48,527 nt of DNA from assembly GCA_002256145.1 (NCBI GenBank), contig NKIP01000027.1:1-48527 (forward strand), in the 5' to 3' direction. This stretch comes from Comamonadaceae bacterium PBBC1 (lineage in GTDB: Bacteria; Pseudomonadota; Gammaproteobacteria; Burkholderiales; Burkholderiaceae_C). The translations under genes were made by a program, and so were the position numbers. Of the stretch, positions 7,503-16,686 are shown in pieces. The first letter of the stretch is position 1; every line of letters begins with the position of its first letter. The notes beneath the pieces are model-generated. The model was not told the origin of the DNA, made no database searches, and worked only from the letters and a program-made list of their open reading frames with translations.

Positions 7503-9359
7503 ATGAGCAACCTCTGGGACGCCTCGGGCATTCAGCCCAACAAAAACATCGTCATGGCGGGCGAGACCATCCCTGCCATTTTCTGGAACGCGGTGGCGGC
7601 ACGTGGCCCCAACGTGTGGATGCGCCAAAAAGAGCTGGGCATCTGGCGCAGCTGGACCTGGAACGAAACCGCCAAGGCCGTGCGCGAGATCGGCCACGGC
7701 CTGATGGCGCTGGGCTTTGAGGCCCACCACACCGCCTCCATCCTGTCGAACACCAACATTGAATGGGTCTTGTGTGACCTGGCGGTGCTCAGTGCCGGTG
7801 GTGTGGCCAACGGCATTTATCCCACCGATGCGGCCGATCAAGTCCACTATCTGTGTGAAGACTCGGGCACTTCGGTTTTGTTCGTTGAAGACGACGAACA
7901 GCTCGACAAAGCCCTGGCGGTGCGTGACAAGTTGCCGCTTTTGAAGAAGATCGTCGTGTTCGACATGGACGGTCTGCGCGAGTTCAAAGACCCGCAGGTG
8001 ATCAGCTTGGACGATTTGCGTGCCATGGGCCGCGAACATCTGGCAGCCCACCCCGACCTGCTCACGCAACGCACAGCCGCTTGCCGACCCGAAGACTTGG
8101 CTATTTTGGTTTACACCTCGGGCACCACCGGCAAACCCAAAGGCGGTATGCACAGCCACCGGGGCCTGGTCTACAGCGTGCGGGGCTACAACACCCTGAT
8201 CGCCCGCGACGAGACCGACGAGTGCATGTGCTTTTTGCCCTTGTGCCACATCGCCGAACGCATGGGCGGCGAGTATTTCTCGCTCTACACCGGGGCCAAA
8301 CTCAACTTCGTCGAAAACCCCGAGACCGTGCCCGAAAACGTGCGCGAGATCGCGCCCACGGTGTTCACCGGCGTGCCGCGTGTGTGGGAAAAGTTTTATT
8401 CCGGCGTGATGATCGCGCTCAAGGAAGCCGGCGGCTTTCAGCAAGCCGTGTATGGCTGGGCCATCGGCGTGGGACAGCAGGTGGCCGAGTTGGTGCTGGC
8501 GCGCAAGCCTGTGCCTGCGCACCTGAAGGCGCGTTTCCATGTGGCCCGCTGGCTGGCGCTCAACAATGTGCGCAAGATGATCGGCATCCACAAAGCCCGC
8601 TTTTTGGTCACAGGTGCGGCACCCATTTCGCCCGATTTGGTACGCTGGTATCTGGCCTTGGGACTGCCCATGCTGGAAGTCTGGGGCATGACCGAAACCT
8701 GCGGTGCCGCCACTGGCGTGCCTGCCAACCACATCAAGCCCGGCTCGATTGGACCTGCCGCTGACTTCAACGAAGTGCGCTTGGACCCGTTGACCAGCGA
8801 GATTCTGGTGCGCGGCCCCAATGTGTTCATGGGCTACCTGAACTTGCCCGAGAAAACCGCCGAGACCATCGACGCCGACGGTTGGCTGCACACGGGCGAC
8901 GTGGGTGTGATGGACGAGGAAGGGTTTTTCCGCATCACGGACCGGATGAAAGACATCATCATCACGGCAGGGGGCAAAAACATCACCCCCAGCGAACTGG
9001 AAAACGAATTGAAATTCTCGCCTTACATCACCGATGCGGTGGTCATTGGCGATAAAAGGGCTTACCTCACTGTGATCATCATGATCGATCAGGAAAACGT
9101 GGAGAAATACGCACAAGACAACGATGTCCCATTCTCCAACTACGCCAGCCTGACGCATGCTGCCGAGGTGCAAGCGCTCATTCAGGGTGAAATGGAGCGC
9201 GTGAACAAGAAGTTTGCACGCGTTGAACAGCTCAAGAAATTCTGGTTGCTCGACACCCAACTCTCGGCCGAGGACGAAGAGCTGACCCCCACCATGAAGC
9301 TCAAACGCAAACTGGTGGAGAAAAAATACGCCCCTCAGATCGAGGCGATGTACCGCTGA
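7503..9359 (+). CDS. AMP-forming long-chain-type acyl-CoA ligase
   Basis: A 618-residue ANL-superfamily enzyme that activates a carboxylic acid to its CoA thioester through an acyl-adenylate. The P-loop YTSGTTGKPKG is at 204-214 and the LEVWGMTET adenylate motif near 395. The TGD motif is near 463 and DRMKDIIITAGGKNI near 478, leading to the mobile C-terminal domain. Length and motifs match FadD15/long-chain acyl-CoA synthetases rather than E. coli FadD. It lies 3 bp after livF and before the binding protein gene, so the transported substrate is probably the acid it activates. Which acid cannot be read from sequence; fatty, aromatic or terpenoid acids are all possible. Confidence 0.9.
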   Translation: MSNLWDASGIQPNKNIVMAGETIPAIFWNAVAARGPNVWMRQKELGIWRSWTWNETAKAVREIGHGLMALGFEAHHTASILSNTNIEWVLCDLAVLSAGGVANGIYPTDAADQVHYLCEDSGTSVLFVEDDEQLDKALAVRDKLPLLKKIVVFDMDGLREFKDPQVISLDDLRAMGREHLAAHPDLLTQRTAACRPEDLAILVYTSGTTGKPKGGMHSHRGLVYSVRGYNTLIARDETDECMCFLPLCHIAERMGGEYFSLYTGAKLNFVENPETVPENVREIAPTVFTGVPRVWEKFYSGVMIALKEAGGFQQAVYGWAIGVGQQVAELVLARKPVPAHLKARFHVARWLALNNVRKMIGIHKARFLVTGAAPISPDLVRWYLALGLPMLEVWGMTETCGAATGVPANHIKPGSIGPAADFNEVRLDPLTSEILVRGPNVFMGYLNLPEKTAETIDADGWLHTGDVGVMDEEGFFRITDRMKDIIITAGGKNITPSELENELKFSPYITDAVVIGDKRAYLTVIIMIDQENVEKYAQDNDVPFSNYASLTHAAEVQALIQGEMERVNKKFARVEQLKKFWLLDTQLSAEDEELTPTMKLKRKLVEKKYAPQIEAMYR

Positions 9360-9397
9360 ACGAATCACCTTTACTTTCAAAACAGGAGACGAAACCC

Positions 9398-10567
9398 ATG
9401 AAAATCAAACTCAGTCTGATCGCTGCATCGCTGGCGCTGACCGCAGGCGCGGCCTCAGCCCAAGCCACGCAAGGTGTGAGCAAAAACGAACTCGTGCTGG
9501 GGTCCATTCAGGATTTGTCCGGCCCCCTGGCTGGCTTTGGCAAGCAAGTGCGTTTGGGCATGATGCTGCGCGCCGATGAGGCCAACGAACAAGGCGGTGT
9601 TGGTGGCCGCAAGATCAAGTTGCTGGTCGAAGACTCCGGTTATGACCCCCGCCGTGCTGTGCTGGCGGCCCAAAAGTTGGTCAACCAGGACAAGATTTTC
9701 GGCATGATTGCCCACATCGGTACAGCCCAGAACATGGCCGCCATGCCCGTGCAGTTCCAAAAGAACGTGGTCAACTTCTTTCCGGTGACCGCTGCGCGTG
9801 AAATGTACGAGCCCTTCCACAAGCTCAAATACTCTTTTGCCGCCACCTACTTTGACCAGATGCGTCAGGCTGTGCCAGTGCTGGTCAAGGAAAAAGGCGC
9901 CAAGCAAATTTGCGCCATGTACCAGGACGATGAATTCGGTCTGGAAGTTTTCCGTGGTGCAGAAACCGGTTTGAAAGAGGCGGGCATGCAGTTTGCCGAA
10001 GTCACCACCTACAAGCGTGGCGCGACCGACTTTGCATCGCAAATGCAAAAGCTCGCTTCTGCGAAATGCGACATGGTGGTCATGGGCACCATCATTCGCG
10101 AAACCATTGGCGGCATTGCCACAGCGCGTCGTTTGGGCTTTAACCCCACCTTCATCGGATCAAGCGCGGCTTACACCGACTTGATCCACAAACTGGGTGG
10201 CCCCGCCATGAATGGTTTGTATGCCACCATGACCGTGCAACACCCCTATTTGGACGAGGCTGCTCAGAACATCCGCTTCTGGGCCAACAAGTACAAAACC
10301 AAGTTCAATGAAGACCCGACCGTGTTCTCGGTCTATGGTTACAACGCCTTGGATTCTTACCTGCGTGCGGTTGAAAAAGCCGGTGCCAACTTGACGACAG
10401 ACACCTTCATCAAGGCCATGGACGGCATGAAGTTTCCTGCTGACATGTTTGGCAGCCCCGAAATGACCTTCACTGCCACCAAGCGCTTGGGCAGCAACAT
10501 CTCGCGCATGTCGCAAATCCAGGATGGTCGCTGGAAAGTCGTCTCGGATTACCCCAAAGCCAAGTGA
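9398..10567 (+). CDS. Periplasmic substrate-binding protein of the liv-type ABC transporter
   Basis: A 389-residue Peripla_BP_6 protein. An N-terminal Sec signal peptide with a hydrophobic core ends near ASA-Q at residues 20-23. The mature part starts with the family pattern LGSIQDLSGPLAGFGKQ and contains GGVGGRKIKLLVEDSGYDP. AGGAGA lies 10-11 nt upstream of the ATG at 9398. It supplies ligand to LivHMGF. It is the last gene of the operon and is followed by a strong terminator. Binding proteins in such ligase-containing operons often bind aromatic or other organic acids, so I give no livK symbol. Confidence 0.92.
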   Translation: MKIKLSLIAASLALTAGAASAQATQGVSKNELVLGSIQDLSGPLAGFGKQVRLGMMLRADEANEQGGVGGRKIKLLVEDSGYDPRRAVLAAQKLVNQDKIFGMIAHIGTAQNMAAMPVQFQKNVVNFFPVTAAREMYEPFHKLKYSFAATYFDQMRQAVPVLVKEKGAKQICAMYQDDEFGLEVFRGAETGLKEAGMQFAEVTTYKRGATDFASQMQKLASAKCDMVVMGTIIRETIGGIATARRLGFNPTFIGSSAAYTDLIHKLGGPAMNGLYATMTVQHPYLDEAAQNIRFWANKYKTKFNEDPTVFSVYGYNALDSYLRAVEKAGANLTTDTFIKAMDGMKFPADMFGSPEMTFTATKRLGSNISRMSQIQDGRWKVVSDYPKAK

Positions 10568-10607
10568 TTCAGCAGTTTGATTGCTGCCTGAATTTCAACC
10601 CATCATG

Positions 10608-10643
10608 CCGCCAAGTTTCGTGAGGACTTGGCGGATTTTTTTT
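10608..10643 (+). terminator. Rho-independent terminator of the liv operon
   Basis: CCGCCAAGT and ACTTGGCGG form a perfect 9-bp stem with a 9-nt loop, followed by A and eight T. It closes the livH-to-binding-protein operon. Confidence 0.92.
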
Positions 10644-10924
10644 CGTCCCTAGGGATCGTCTGCGAAGGCTTCAACCCTCAGGTCAACATTGATCTGCCCT
10701 GGCGCAACATGGGTAAGCCTTCCAATGGCGTCAATGCATCAGTTTAAAAACATCATTGAATTCCGGTTAAACATTCTTGTTTTTCAAGAGTATTTATTCC
10801 ATTAATTCAGTAAAAATAGAGACCTTCATTCGGTGTAGATCCCCTCGGTGTCGGAAGTTTTCTTCATTCACTGTGGCCGGTCTTTCTGGCTGTTGCGTTA
10901 TCTTCAACAATAAAGAGGTGTTTT
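10644..10924. other. Intergenic leader region of the TerC gene
   Basis: About 280 bp without a credible gene, AT-rich from 10740 to 10830. It starts with the palindrome TCCCTAGGGA at 10646-10655, a core that also occurs at 3794-3801 in the DUF1446/livH region. I looked for a yybP-ykoY manganese riboswitch, which often precedes terC-type genes, and could not recognise its conserved core. AAAGAGG at 10911-10917 is the ribosome site of the TerC gene. Confidence 0.4.
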
Positions 10925-11872
10925 ATGGAAACCATTGCCCCCCTGTGGCTTTGGGCCACGTTTGTGGCCATTGTGTTGGTGTCGCTGTTTGTGGATTTTG
11001 TGGTGCTCAAAAAGCAGGGTGCCCATGACATTGGCGTCAAAGAGGCACTGAACTGGTCCCTGATCTGGATCGCGCTGAGCTTTTTGTTCAATGGCTTGTT
11101 TTGGTGGGCCATCAAGGACACCACGGGTTCGGTGGAAATGGCCAACACCAAATCCTTGGAGTTCCTCACCGGTTACCTGATTGAAAAATCACTCGCAGTG
11201 GACAACATTTTTGTCTTCCTGATGATCTTCACCTACTTTGCGGTGCCCACTAATTTCCAGAAACGTGTGCTCATGATCGGCATCATTGGTGCCATCGTGC
11301 TGCGCACGGTGATGATTTTGGTGGGGGGCTGGTTGTTGGCCGAGTTCCACTGGGTGCTGTATGTGTTCGGGGCTTTCCTGATCCTCACCGGTGTGAAGAT
11401 GTGGTGGGCTGCAGGCAAAGAGCCTGATCTGGAAGACAACCCCGCACTCAAGTTGCTGCGCAAGGTGTTGCCGGTCAGCAAAAACTACGATGGTGAAAAT
11501 TTCTGGACCGTGGAAAACGGCAAGAAGATTGCCACCCCGCTGTTCATGGTGATCTGCCTGATCGCCTTGACCGATGTGATCTTTGCGGTGGACTCCATCC
11601 CGGCGATTTTTGCGATCACCTCAGACCCGTTCATTGTCTTGACCAGCAACGTGTTCGCCATCTTGGGTTTGCGTGCCATGTACTTCCTGCTGGCCGCTGT
11701 GGCCAACAAGTTCCACTTGCTCAACTACGGTTTGGCTGTGATCCTGGTGTTCATTGGCACCAAGATGTGCTTGATCGATGTGTTCAAGATTCCGGTGGGT
11801 GTCTCGCTGGGTGTGGTGGTGGGCATTCTGGCCGCGACCATGCTGCTGAGTGTGCGCTCGGCCAAAACCTGA
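10925..11872 (+). CDS. TerC family integral membrane protein
   Basis: A 315-residue inner-membrane protein with seven to nine membrane segments. The two internal TerC motifs are visible: EKSLAVDNIFVF at residues 87-98 and DVIFAVDSIPA near 216-226. Both carry the acidic residues thought to line a metal path. A cytoplasmic loop of about 40 charged residues separates the halves (near 160-195). Family members (TerC, Alx, YkoY/MeeF-like) act in tellurite resistance or Mn export and metalation of exported enzymes. Lone chromosomal copies like this one are usually Alx-like. It stands alone between two terminators. Confidence 0.92.
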   Translation: METIAPLWLWATFVAIVLVSLFVDFVVLKKQGAHDIGVKEALNWSLIWIALSFLFNGLFWWAIKDTTGSVEMANTKSLEFLTGYLIEKSLAVDNIFVFLMIFTYFAVPTNFQKRVLMIGIIGAIVLRTVMILVGGWLLAEFHWVLYVFGAFLILTGVKMWWAAGKEPDLEDNPALKLLRKVLPVSKNYDGENFWTVENGKKIATPLFMVICLIALTDVIFAVDSIPAIFAITSDPFIVLTSNVFAILGLRAMYFLLAAVANKFHLLNYGLAVILVFIGTKMCLIDVFKIPVGVSLGVVVGILAATMLLSVRSAKT

Positions 11873-11890
11873 CGCGCTGCGTTTGTGAAC

Positions 11891-11924
11891 AAGCCTCCAG
11901 GGTCACAAGCCCTGGGGGCTTTTT
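11891..11924 (+). terminator. Rho-independent terminator of the TerC gene
   Basis: AAGCCTCCAGGG and CCCTGGGGGCTT form a long stem over TCACAAG, followed by a T-run. The LysR gene converges on it from the other strand. Confidence 0.85.
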
Positions 11925-11945
11925 CACGTCTGCCGCTGAGGCGTG

Positions 11946-12839
11946 TTAATGGGCCGATACGCTGGCCTGCAAGAGACGCTGCACCAGCGGGTGTTGCACT
12001 TTCTTTTCGGTGCCGATGGCAAAAAAGTTTTCTTTGACGCCCTCACAAGGCCCCAGGCGCTGCACCTCGTAGTGGGCCAACAATTCGTCGTGCACCCATT
12101 CGGCCGCTGGAAAAACGCCCATGCCGCTTTCACCAAAGGTCTTGAGCAAGGCGCTGTCTTCAAACTCACCCACAATGCGCGGCGTGACGCTGTGGTGCTC
12201 AAACCAGTGATCCAGTCGGGTTCGCACGGCCGTGTGGCCCGTGGGCAGCAGCACCGGCACATCTGCCAAGCTGCTTGGAAACTTCTTTTTGGCCGATTTG
12301 ACGAGTGCTGCACTGCCGTACCAAGACACTGCCGATGAGCCCAGCGCATGGTTGTAGAGCTTGATGTTGGCGTTGCTTGGGGCTGGACGGTCTGACAGCA
12401 CCACATCCAGTCGGTGCAGCGCCAAGTCGCCCAAGAGTTCGTCAAACTCGCCTTCGTGGCACAGCAGGCGCAAATGGGGTTCTGCCAAGACGGGTTGCAA
12501 CAGGCGTCGCACCACCAGCTTGGGCAAACCGTCTGAAATGCCCACCGCCAGACGCACAGTGGGCGAACTCACTGCATCGCGCACTTTGGCGGGCAAATTT
12601 TCACCCAGCTGAAAAATTTGGTCGGCTTGTTGCATGGCGGCCACGCCTGCATCGGTCAGTACCAATCCTCGGCCAGCGGGTTTGAGCAAGGCGTAACCCA
12701 AAGAGCGCTCGAGCTCGCGCACCTGGGCACTGACGGTTTGCACCGCCATGTCCAGTTTGTCGGCCGCTCGGGTGATGCCCCCTTCCTTGGCGACCACCCA
12801 AAAATAGTACAGATGCTTGTAGTTGAAGGTGGTTCTCAT
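11946..12839 (-). CDS. LysR family regulator, NhaR-like
   Basis: A 297-residue LysR-type regulator. The N-terminal winged helix-turn-helix (residues about 5-64) begins NYKHLYYFWVVAKEGGITRAA, the pattern characteristic of NhaR. The C-terminal part is a substrate-binding-like effector domain. NhaR senses Na+ in E. coli, but no nhaA antiporter is nearby. The gene is divergent from an MFS transporter with 139 bp between the starts, the usual layout of a LysR regulator and its target, so control of that transporter is the simplest inference. Confidence 0.88.
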   Translation of the reverse strand: MRTTFNYKHLYYFWVVAKEGGITRAADKLDMAVQTVSAQVRELERSLGYALLKPAGRGLVLTDAGVAAMQQADQIFQLGENLPAKVRDAVSSPTVRLAVGISDGLPKLVVRRLLQPVLAEPHLRLLCHEGEFDELLGDLALHRLDVVLSDRPAPSNANIKLYNHALGSSAVSWYGSAALVKSAKKKFPSSLADVPVLLPTGHTAVRTRLDHWFEHHSVTPRIVGEFEDSALLKTFGESGMGVFPAAEWVHDELLAHYEVQRLGPCEGVKENFFAIGTEKKVQHPLVQRLLQASVSAH

Positions 12840-12978
12840 GGTCGATGAATCAGGGGTTTGATCGAATGATTATCAGTTTTTTCAGGCACATTCACAGGCC
12901 ACTGCACCTGTCGCACAAAAGCCAAGCAAGTGGACTGTGAACGGTTAAATTGCCAATTGAACTTTCACAGGCCATTCC

Positions 12979-14205
12979 ATGAACCTCCTGAGCGCACTTC
13001 GCCCGGCCCTTCCCATTTTGCTTGGCGCGGCGCTGATGCTGTCTGTCAGCATGGGTCTGCGCCAAAGTCTGGGGGTCTTCATGCCGGCCTTGACCAAAGA
13101 CTTGGGGATTTCGGTCTCGCAGTTCACTTTGGCCATTGCGGTGCAAAACCTGGCGTGGGGTTTTTTGCAGCCCTTTGCCGGGGCCTTGGCGGTGCGCATA
13201 GGTTACCGACCGTTGATGATGGCGGGGGCGGCCTTGTACGTCACAGGCATGGGCACGCTTTGGATGGCACAAGGTCTTTGGGGGGTGACCTTTGGGGCAG
13301 GGCTCGCCATTGGCGCTGCCATGGCGTGCAATGGCTCGGCCATCGCCATGGCTGTGGCCTCGCGTCCGGTCTCGCCTGCCTTGCGCAGCACGGTGTTGGG
13401 CATCGTCTCGGCGGCCGGGTCACTGGGCGCTTTGATGGCGGCCCCCATGGGGCAAATGCTCGCGCAAGCCCATGGCTGGCGCGTTGGGGTGGCCGGGTTT
13501 GTGGTGATGGCCTTGATCATTTTGCCGGCCGCATGGTTTGCGGGTCGAGTTGATGCCTTGCCTGTGCCGCCATCGCCCGCAGGAGAAAAAGACAATGCCC
13601 GGGACATGGCGGTGTTTGCGCTCAAGCACCCGCCGTTTGCGGTCATGACGGTGGCCTATTTTGTGTGCGGCATGCAATTGGTTTTTTTAACCACGCACCT
13701 GCCTTCTTACCTGGACCTGTGTGGCCTGGACCCCATGCTCAGCGCCCAAGCCTTGGGCATGATTGGTGGCTTCAACGTTTTGGGCAGTCTGTTTTTTGGA
13801 TGGGCTGGCGGGCGTTACAACAAGCTCTTGTTGTTGGGCGGCATTTATGTGCTGCGATCCATGGGACTGGCATGGTATTTTTTGGCGGTGCCCACGCCGG
13901 AAAACACCTTGGTTTTTGCCGCCATCATGGGTTTCCTGTGGCTGGGTGTGGCTCCCTTGGTCACGGGTTACATTGGCGAAACTTTCGGCTTGAAATGGCA
14001 AGCCATGCTGGGGGGCATCGCTTTCATGAGCCACCAAGTGGGCAGTTTCATGGGCGCATTGGGGGGTGGTCTGGTGTTCGATGCCATGGGCTCTTACAAC
14101 CGCGCCGTGCAAGTCGGCGTGTGTGTGGGTTTGTTGGCTGGCATGGTGCAAATGGCCTTTGCTTTGAAGGCCGAACTGCCACCGGGGCAACCCAGATTGG
14201 CGTGA
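12979..14205 (+). CDS. MFS transporter
   Basis: A 408-residue major facilitator superfamily permease with about twelve hydrophobic segments in two halves. A hydrophilic central loop lies near residues 190-215 and contains PVPPSPAGEKDN. The N-terminus (SMGLRQSLGVFMPAL, then QNLAWGFLQPFAGALAVRIGYR) resembles the monocarboxylate/oxalate-formate-type or CynX-like MFS groups. The substrate cannot be predicted. It is probably controlled by the divergent NhaR-like LysR protein. A purine-poor leader makes the start less certain, but the ATG at 12979 gives the normal N-terminus. Confidence 0.9.
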   Translation: MNLLSALRPALPILLGAALMLSVSMGLRQSLGVFMPALTKDLGISVSQFTLAIAVQNLAWGFLQPFAGALAVRIGYRPLMMAGAALYVTGMGTLWMAQGLWGVTFGAGLAIGAAMACNGSAIAMAVASRPVSPALRSTVLGIVSAAGSLGALMAAPMGQMLAQAHGWRVGVAGFVVMALIILPAAWFAGRVDALPVPPSPAGEKDNARDMAVFALKHPPFAVMTVAYFVCGMQLVFLTTHLPSYLDLCGLDPMLSAQALGMIGGFNVLGSLFFGWAGGRYNKLLLLGGIYVLRSMGLAWYFLAVPTPENTLVFAAIMGFLWLGVAPLVTGYIGETFGLKWQAMLGGIAFMSHQVGSFMGALGGGLVFDAMGSYNRAVQVGVCVGLLAGMVQMAFALKAELPPGQPRLA

Positions 14206-14352
14206 TCCAAGTGGCTTGAGGTCGAATCGCTCGCTTGAGAGGCGAGAGATTGAGAGGGCGGGCCCTCATCGTGGTTTTGAGGGCGAGGCTCATGCACATG
14301 TTGGGGCGCTTCCACCCTGTGGCAAGCGCCGAAACTCCTTTTATGCGTCAAA

Positions 14353-15399
14353 ATGAGACTTAAAAATGAATCAATACCCGCCATGAGCCATCCCCACGGT
14401 AGAAGCAACAACTTCAATGCCTTGCGCTTTTTGTTTGCCAGTCTGGTGATCTTGTCGCATGCGCCGGAGCTTCAGGACGGTGACAGAAGCCGTGAAGTTT
14501 TGACGCAAATTTTTGGCACGATTTCTTTTGGCGAGATGGCGGTGCAATGCTTCTTGCTCATCAGTGGCTATTTGATTGTCAAAAGCTGGCAAGAGCGGCC
14601 GCAGGTGGGGGTATTTTTGACTCACCGAATTTTGCGCATCTACCCGGGTTTTGTGGCGGCCTCTTTGGTGTGTGCTTTGCTGATAGCGCCTGTGTTTGGT
14701 GCCAGCGATTACTGGGTCCAATTCAAAATGGGCGACTACCTCAAATCCTTGTTGTTCCTCAAGCAGCCGGCCATTCCGGAGGTGTTTGCGGGCAGCCACT
14801 ACGCGGCAGTCAATGGGTCGATGTGGTCGATCTCTTACGAGTTCAAGTGTTATGTCATCGCCTTGGTGTTTGGCTTGCTGGGGGGCTTGAAAAAGAGAAA
14901 CATTTGGCTGGCCTTGGCCATTTTTTGTACAGTGGTGCACGTCATCAACCGCTCTGGATGGGCCAATCTGCCCTCTGATTTGACGATTCGCTTGCTCATG
15001 GCGTTTGTGTATGGCGGGTGTTTTTACTTGTATGAAAACGCATTGCCTTGGCGTTCTTCTTTGGCTGGCTGGGGTCTGTTGTTATTGGCTGTGCTGTTGT
15101 TTTTTCCGATGACGGCGCAGCCAGCCTTGTGCCTGCTGGGGGGCTACGCCATCTTGTACTTTGCCAAGTCCGGCCCTCTGGTTTTGGGTTTTCATCGTTG
15201 GCCTGACATTTCTTATGGCGTGTACCTTTACGCTTGGCCATTGAACAAAATATGGCTGTGGTACTTTCCACAAATGAACCTGTTCGCACTGGTGCTGCTT
15301 GTGTTTTGCAGTTCGGTGCTGGCCGGTTTGCTCAGCTGGTATGCGGTCGAAAAACCTTGTTTGAATCTCAAAGCGCTGTTGCCTCGGTCCACAGCATGA
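14353..15399 (+). CDS. Acyltransferase-3 family membrane protein (OafA/YrhL-like)
   Basis: A 348-residue inner-membrane protein of the acyltransferase-3 family, with about ten membrane segments. It begins NNFNALRFLFASLVILSHAPEL, containing the family R and H of the first helix. A GYLIVKSW segment is near residue 72 and GSMWSISYEFKCY near 155. Such enzymes O-acetylate or acylate surface sugars such as LPS O-antigen or capsule. No polysaccharide gene cluster is adjacent, so the acceptor is unknown. An alternative start at the ATG at 14383 would remove ten residues; neither start has a clear ribosome site. The gene stands alone between MFS and the converging acyl-CoA dehydrogenase. Confidence 0.88.
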   Translation: MRLKNESIPAMSHPHGRSNNFNALRFLFASLVILSHAPELQDGDRSREVLTQIFGTISFGEMAVQCFLLISGYLIVKSWQERPQVGVFLTHRILRIYPGFVAASLVCALLIAPVFGASDYWVQFKMGDYLKSLLFLKQPAIPEVFAGSHYAAVNGSMWSISYEFKCYVIALVFGLLGGLKKRNIWLALAIFCTVVHVINRSGWANLPSDLTIRLLMAFVYGGCFYLYENALPWRSSLAGWGLLLLAVLLFFPMTAQPALCLLGGYAILYFAKSGPLVLGFHRWPDISYGVYLYAWPLNKIWLWYFPQMNLFALVLLVFCSSVLAGLLSWYAVEKPCLNLKALLPRSTA

Positions 15400-15516
15400 G
15401 GGTATGTCCGGCGCAAGGGGTAGATTCTTGTAGGAGACCACCCTGATGGCGATGGGCGTGGAACGCGCCCTTCACTGGATCCAATTAGGCGAGTCCACCG
15501 GCCTTGGACACTCGGT

Positions 15517-16686
15517 TTAAATCCCCAACTGCTTGGCCGCCAGCTCTTTCATGATCTCTTCGGCGCCGCCGCCGATCATCATCACTTTCACTTCGCGGTA
15601 AACCCGCTCGCTCACGGTGCCGCGCATGTAGCCCATGCCGCCCAACAGTTGCACCGCGGCATCGGCGCAAAACTGCATGGTTTGGGTGGCGTGGTTTTTC
15701 AGCAGACACACCTGCGCCACCCACTCGGCACCGGTCTGGCCCGCATCGGCTTGCTGCGTGACGGCGTCCACCCAAGCCTGGGTGGAGGAGATGCGCATCT
15801 GCATGTCCATCAGTTTGTGACGGATCGCTTGCCGCTCGATCAAGGCCGCGCCAAAGGTCTGGCGTTGGCGTGCCCAGTCCAGCGCTTCGTCAAAACAAGC
15901 CTCGGCAAAACCCAGTGCCATGGCCGACATGGCCAGGCGCTCGCCATTGAAGTTGCCCATGATCATCTTGAAGCCCGCGCCTTCGTCACCCAGCCGGTAA
16001 CGCTGGGGCACGCGCACGCCGTCAAAACGCAGCTGCGCCGTGTCGGAGCTGTGCCAGCCCATTTTGTGCAAGCGGGTGCGCGAGATGCCCGGGGTGTCGC
16101 CCGGCACCACGACCATCGAGATGCCGCTGGCCCCTTTGCTTGCCGGGTGGGTGCGCACCGCCAACGTGATCCAGTCGGCTCTCAGGCCCGAGGTGATGAA
16201 CACTTTTTCGCCGTCGATCACATAGTCGGCCCCATCGGCGCGGGCGGTGGTGCGCAGGCTGGCCACGTCCGAGCCGCCGCCGGGCTCGGTGATGGCCAGC
16301 GCCGCGATGCGCTCGCCACGCAGCACCGGGGGCACGACTTCGGCCTGCAGCTCGGCACTGCCATGCGCCATGACCGGGGGCAGGCCGATGTTGAGCGAAA
16401 ACAGGCTGGCCATCACGCCGCCGCTACCGCCGTATCGCGCCAGGGTTTGCGACAGCAGGTTGCGCGCACGCCAGGGGGCGGGTGTGCCGCCCAAATGCTC
16501 GGGGTAGCCCAGGCCCAGCAGGCCCAGTTGTGCGGCCTGGGTGTAAAGCGATCGGTCAAACTGACCGGCTTCTTCCCAAGCGGGCACCTGCGGGGCGATG
16601 GCCTGACGGGCAAAGCGCTCCACCATGGCCTGCAGGCTTTGCAGATCTTCGGTGGTGAAATCGTTGGTGAATCCAGCGGTGCTCAT
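15517..16686 (-). CDS. Acyl-CoA dehydrogenase (last gene of the atu-like operon)
   Basis: A 389-residue FAD-dependent acyl-CoA dehydrogenase that introduces an alpha-beta double bond and passes electrons to ETF. The FAD/substrate segments ITEPGGGSD and GWHSSDTAQLRFDGVRVP are clear. The usual catalytic Glu near the C-terminus is missing (IGGGAEEIM); Glu249 in NGERLAM occupies the position used by isovaleryl- and long-chain-type enzymes. I place the start at 16686, where the ATG overlaps the stop of the carboxylase alpha gene (ATGA). The longer frame upstream is out of character. Possible substrates are citronellyl-CoA-like or branched acyl-CoAs. Confidence 0.88.
   Translation of the reverse strand: MSTAGFTNDFTTEDLQSLQAMVERFARQAIAPQVPAWEEAGQFDRSLYTQAAQLGLLGLGYPEHLGGTPAPWRARNLLSQTLARYGGSGGVMASLFSLNIGLPPVMAHGSAELQAEVVPPVLRGERIAALAITEPGGGSDVASLRTTARADGADYVIDGEKVFITSGLRADWITLAVRTHPASKGASGISMVVVPGDTPGISRTRLHKMGWHSSDTAQLRFDGVRVPQRYRLGDEGAGFKMIMGNFNGERLAMSAMALGFAEACFDEALDWARQRQTFGAALIERQAIRHKLMDMQMRISSTQAWVDAVTQQADAGQTGAEWVAQVCLLKNHATQTMQFCADAAVQLLGGMGYMRGTVSERVYREVKVMMIGGGAEEIMKELAAKQLGI

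Noticed and set aside
6648..9380. A 910-codon open frame on the minus strand, opposite livF and the acyl-CoA ligase
   Set aside because: It mirrors the codon periodicity of the real plus-strand genes, is rich in His, Gly and Gln, and shows no domain. It is an antisense shadow of high-GC coding DNA.
10700..10924. A possible yybP-ykoY manganese riboswitch before the TerC gene
   Set aside because: I searched by eye for the conserved GGGGAGUA-type core and the paired helices and did not find them.
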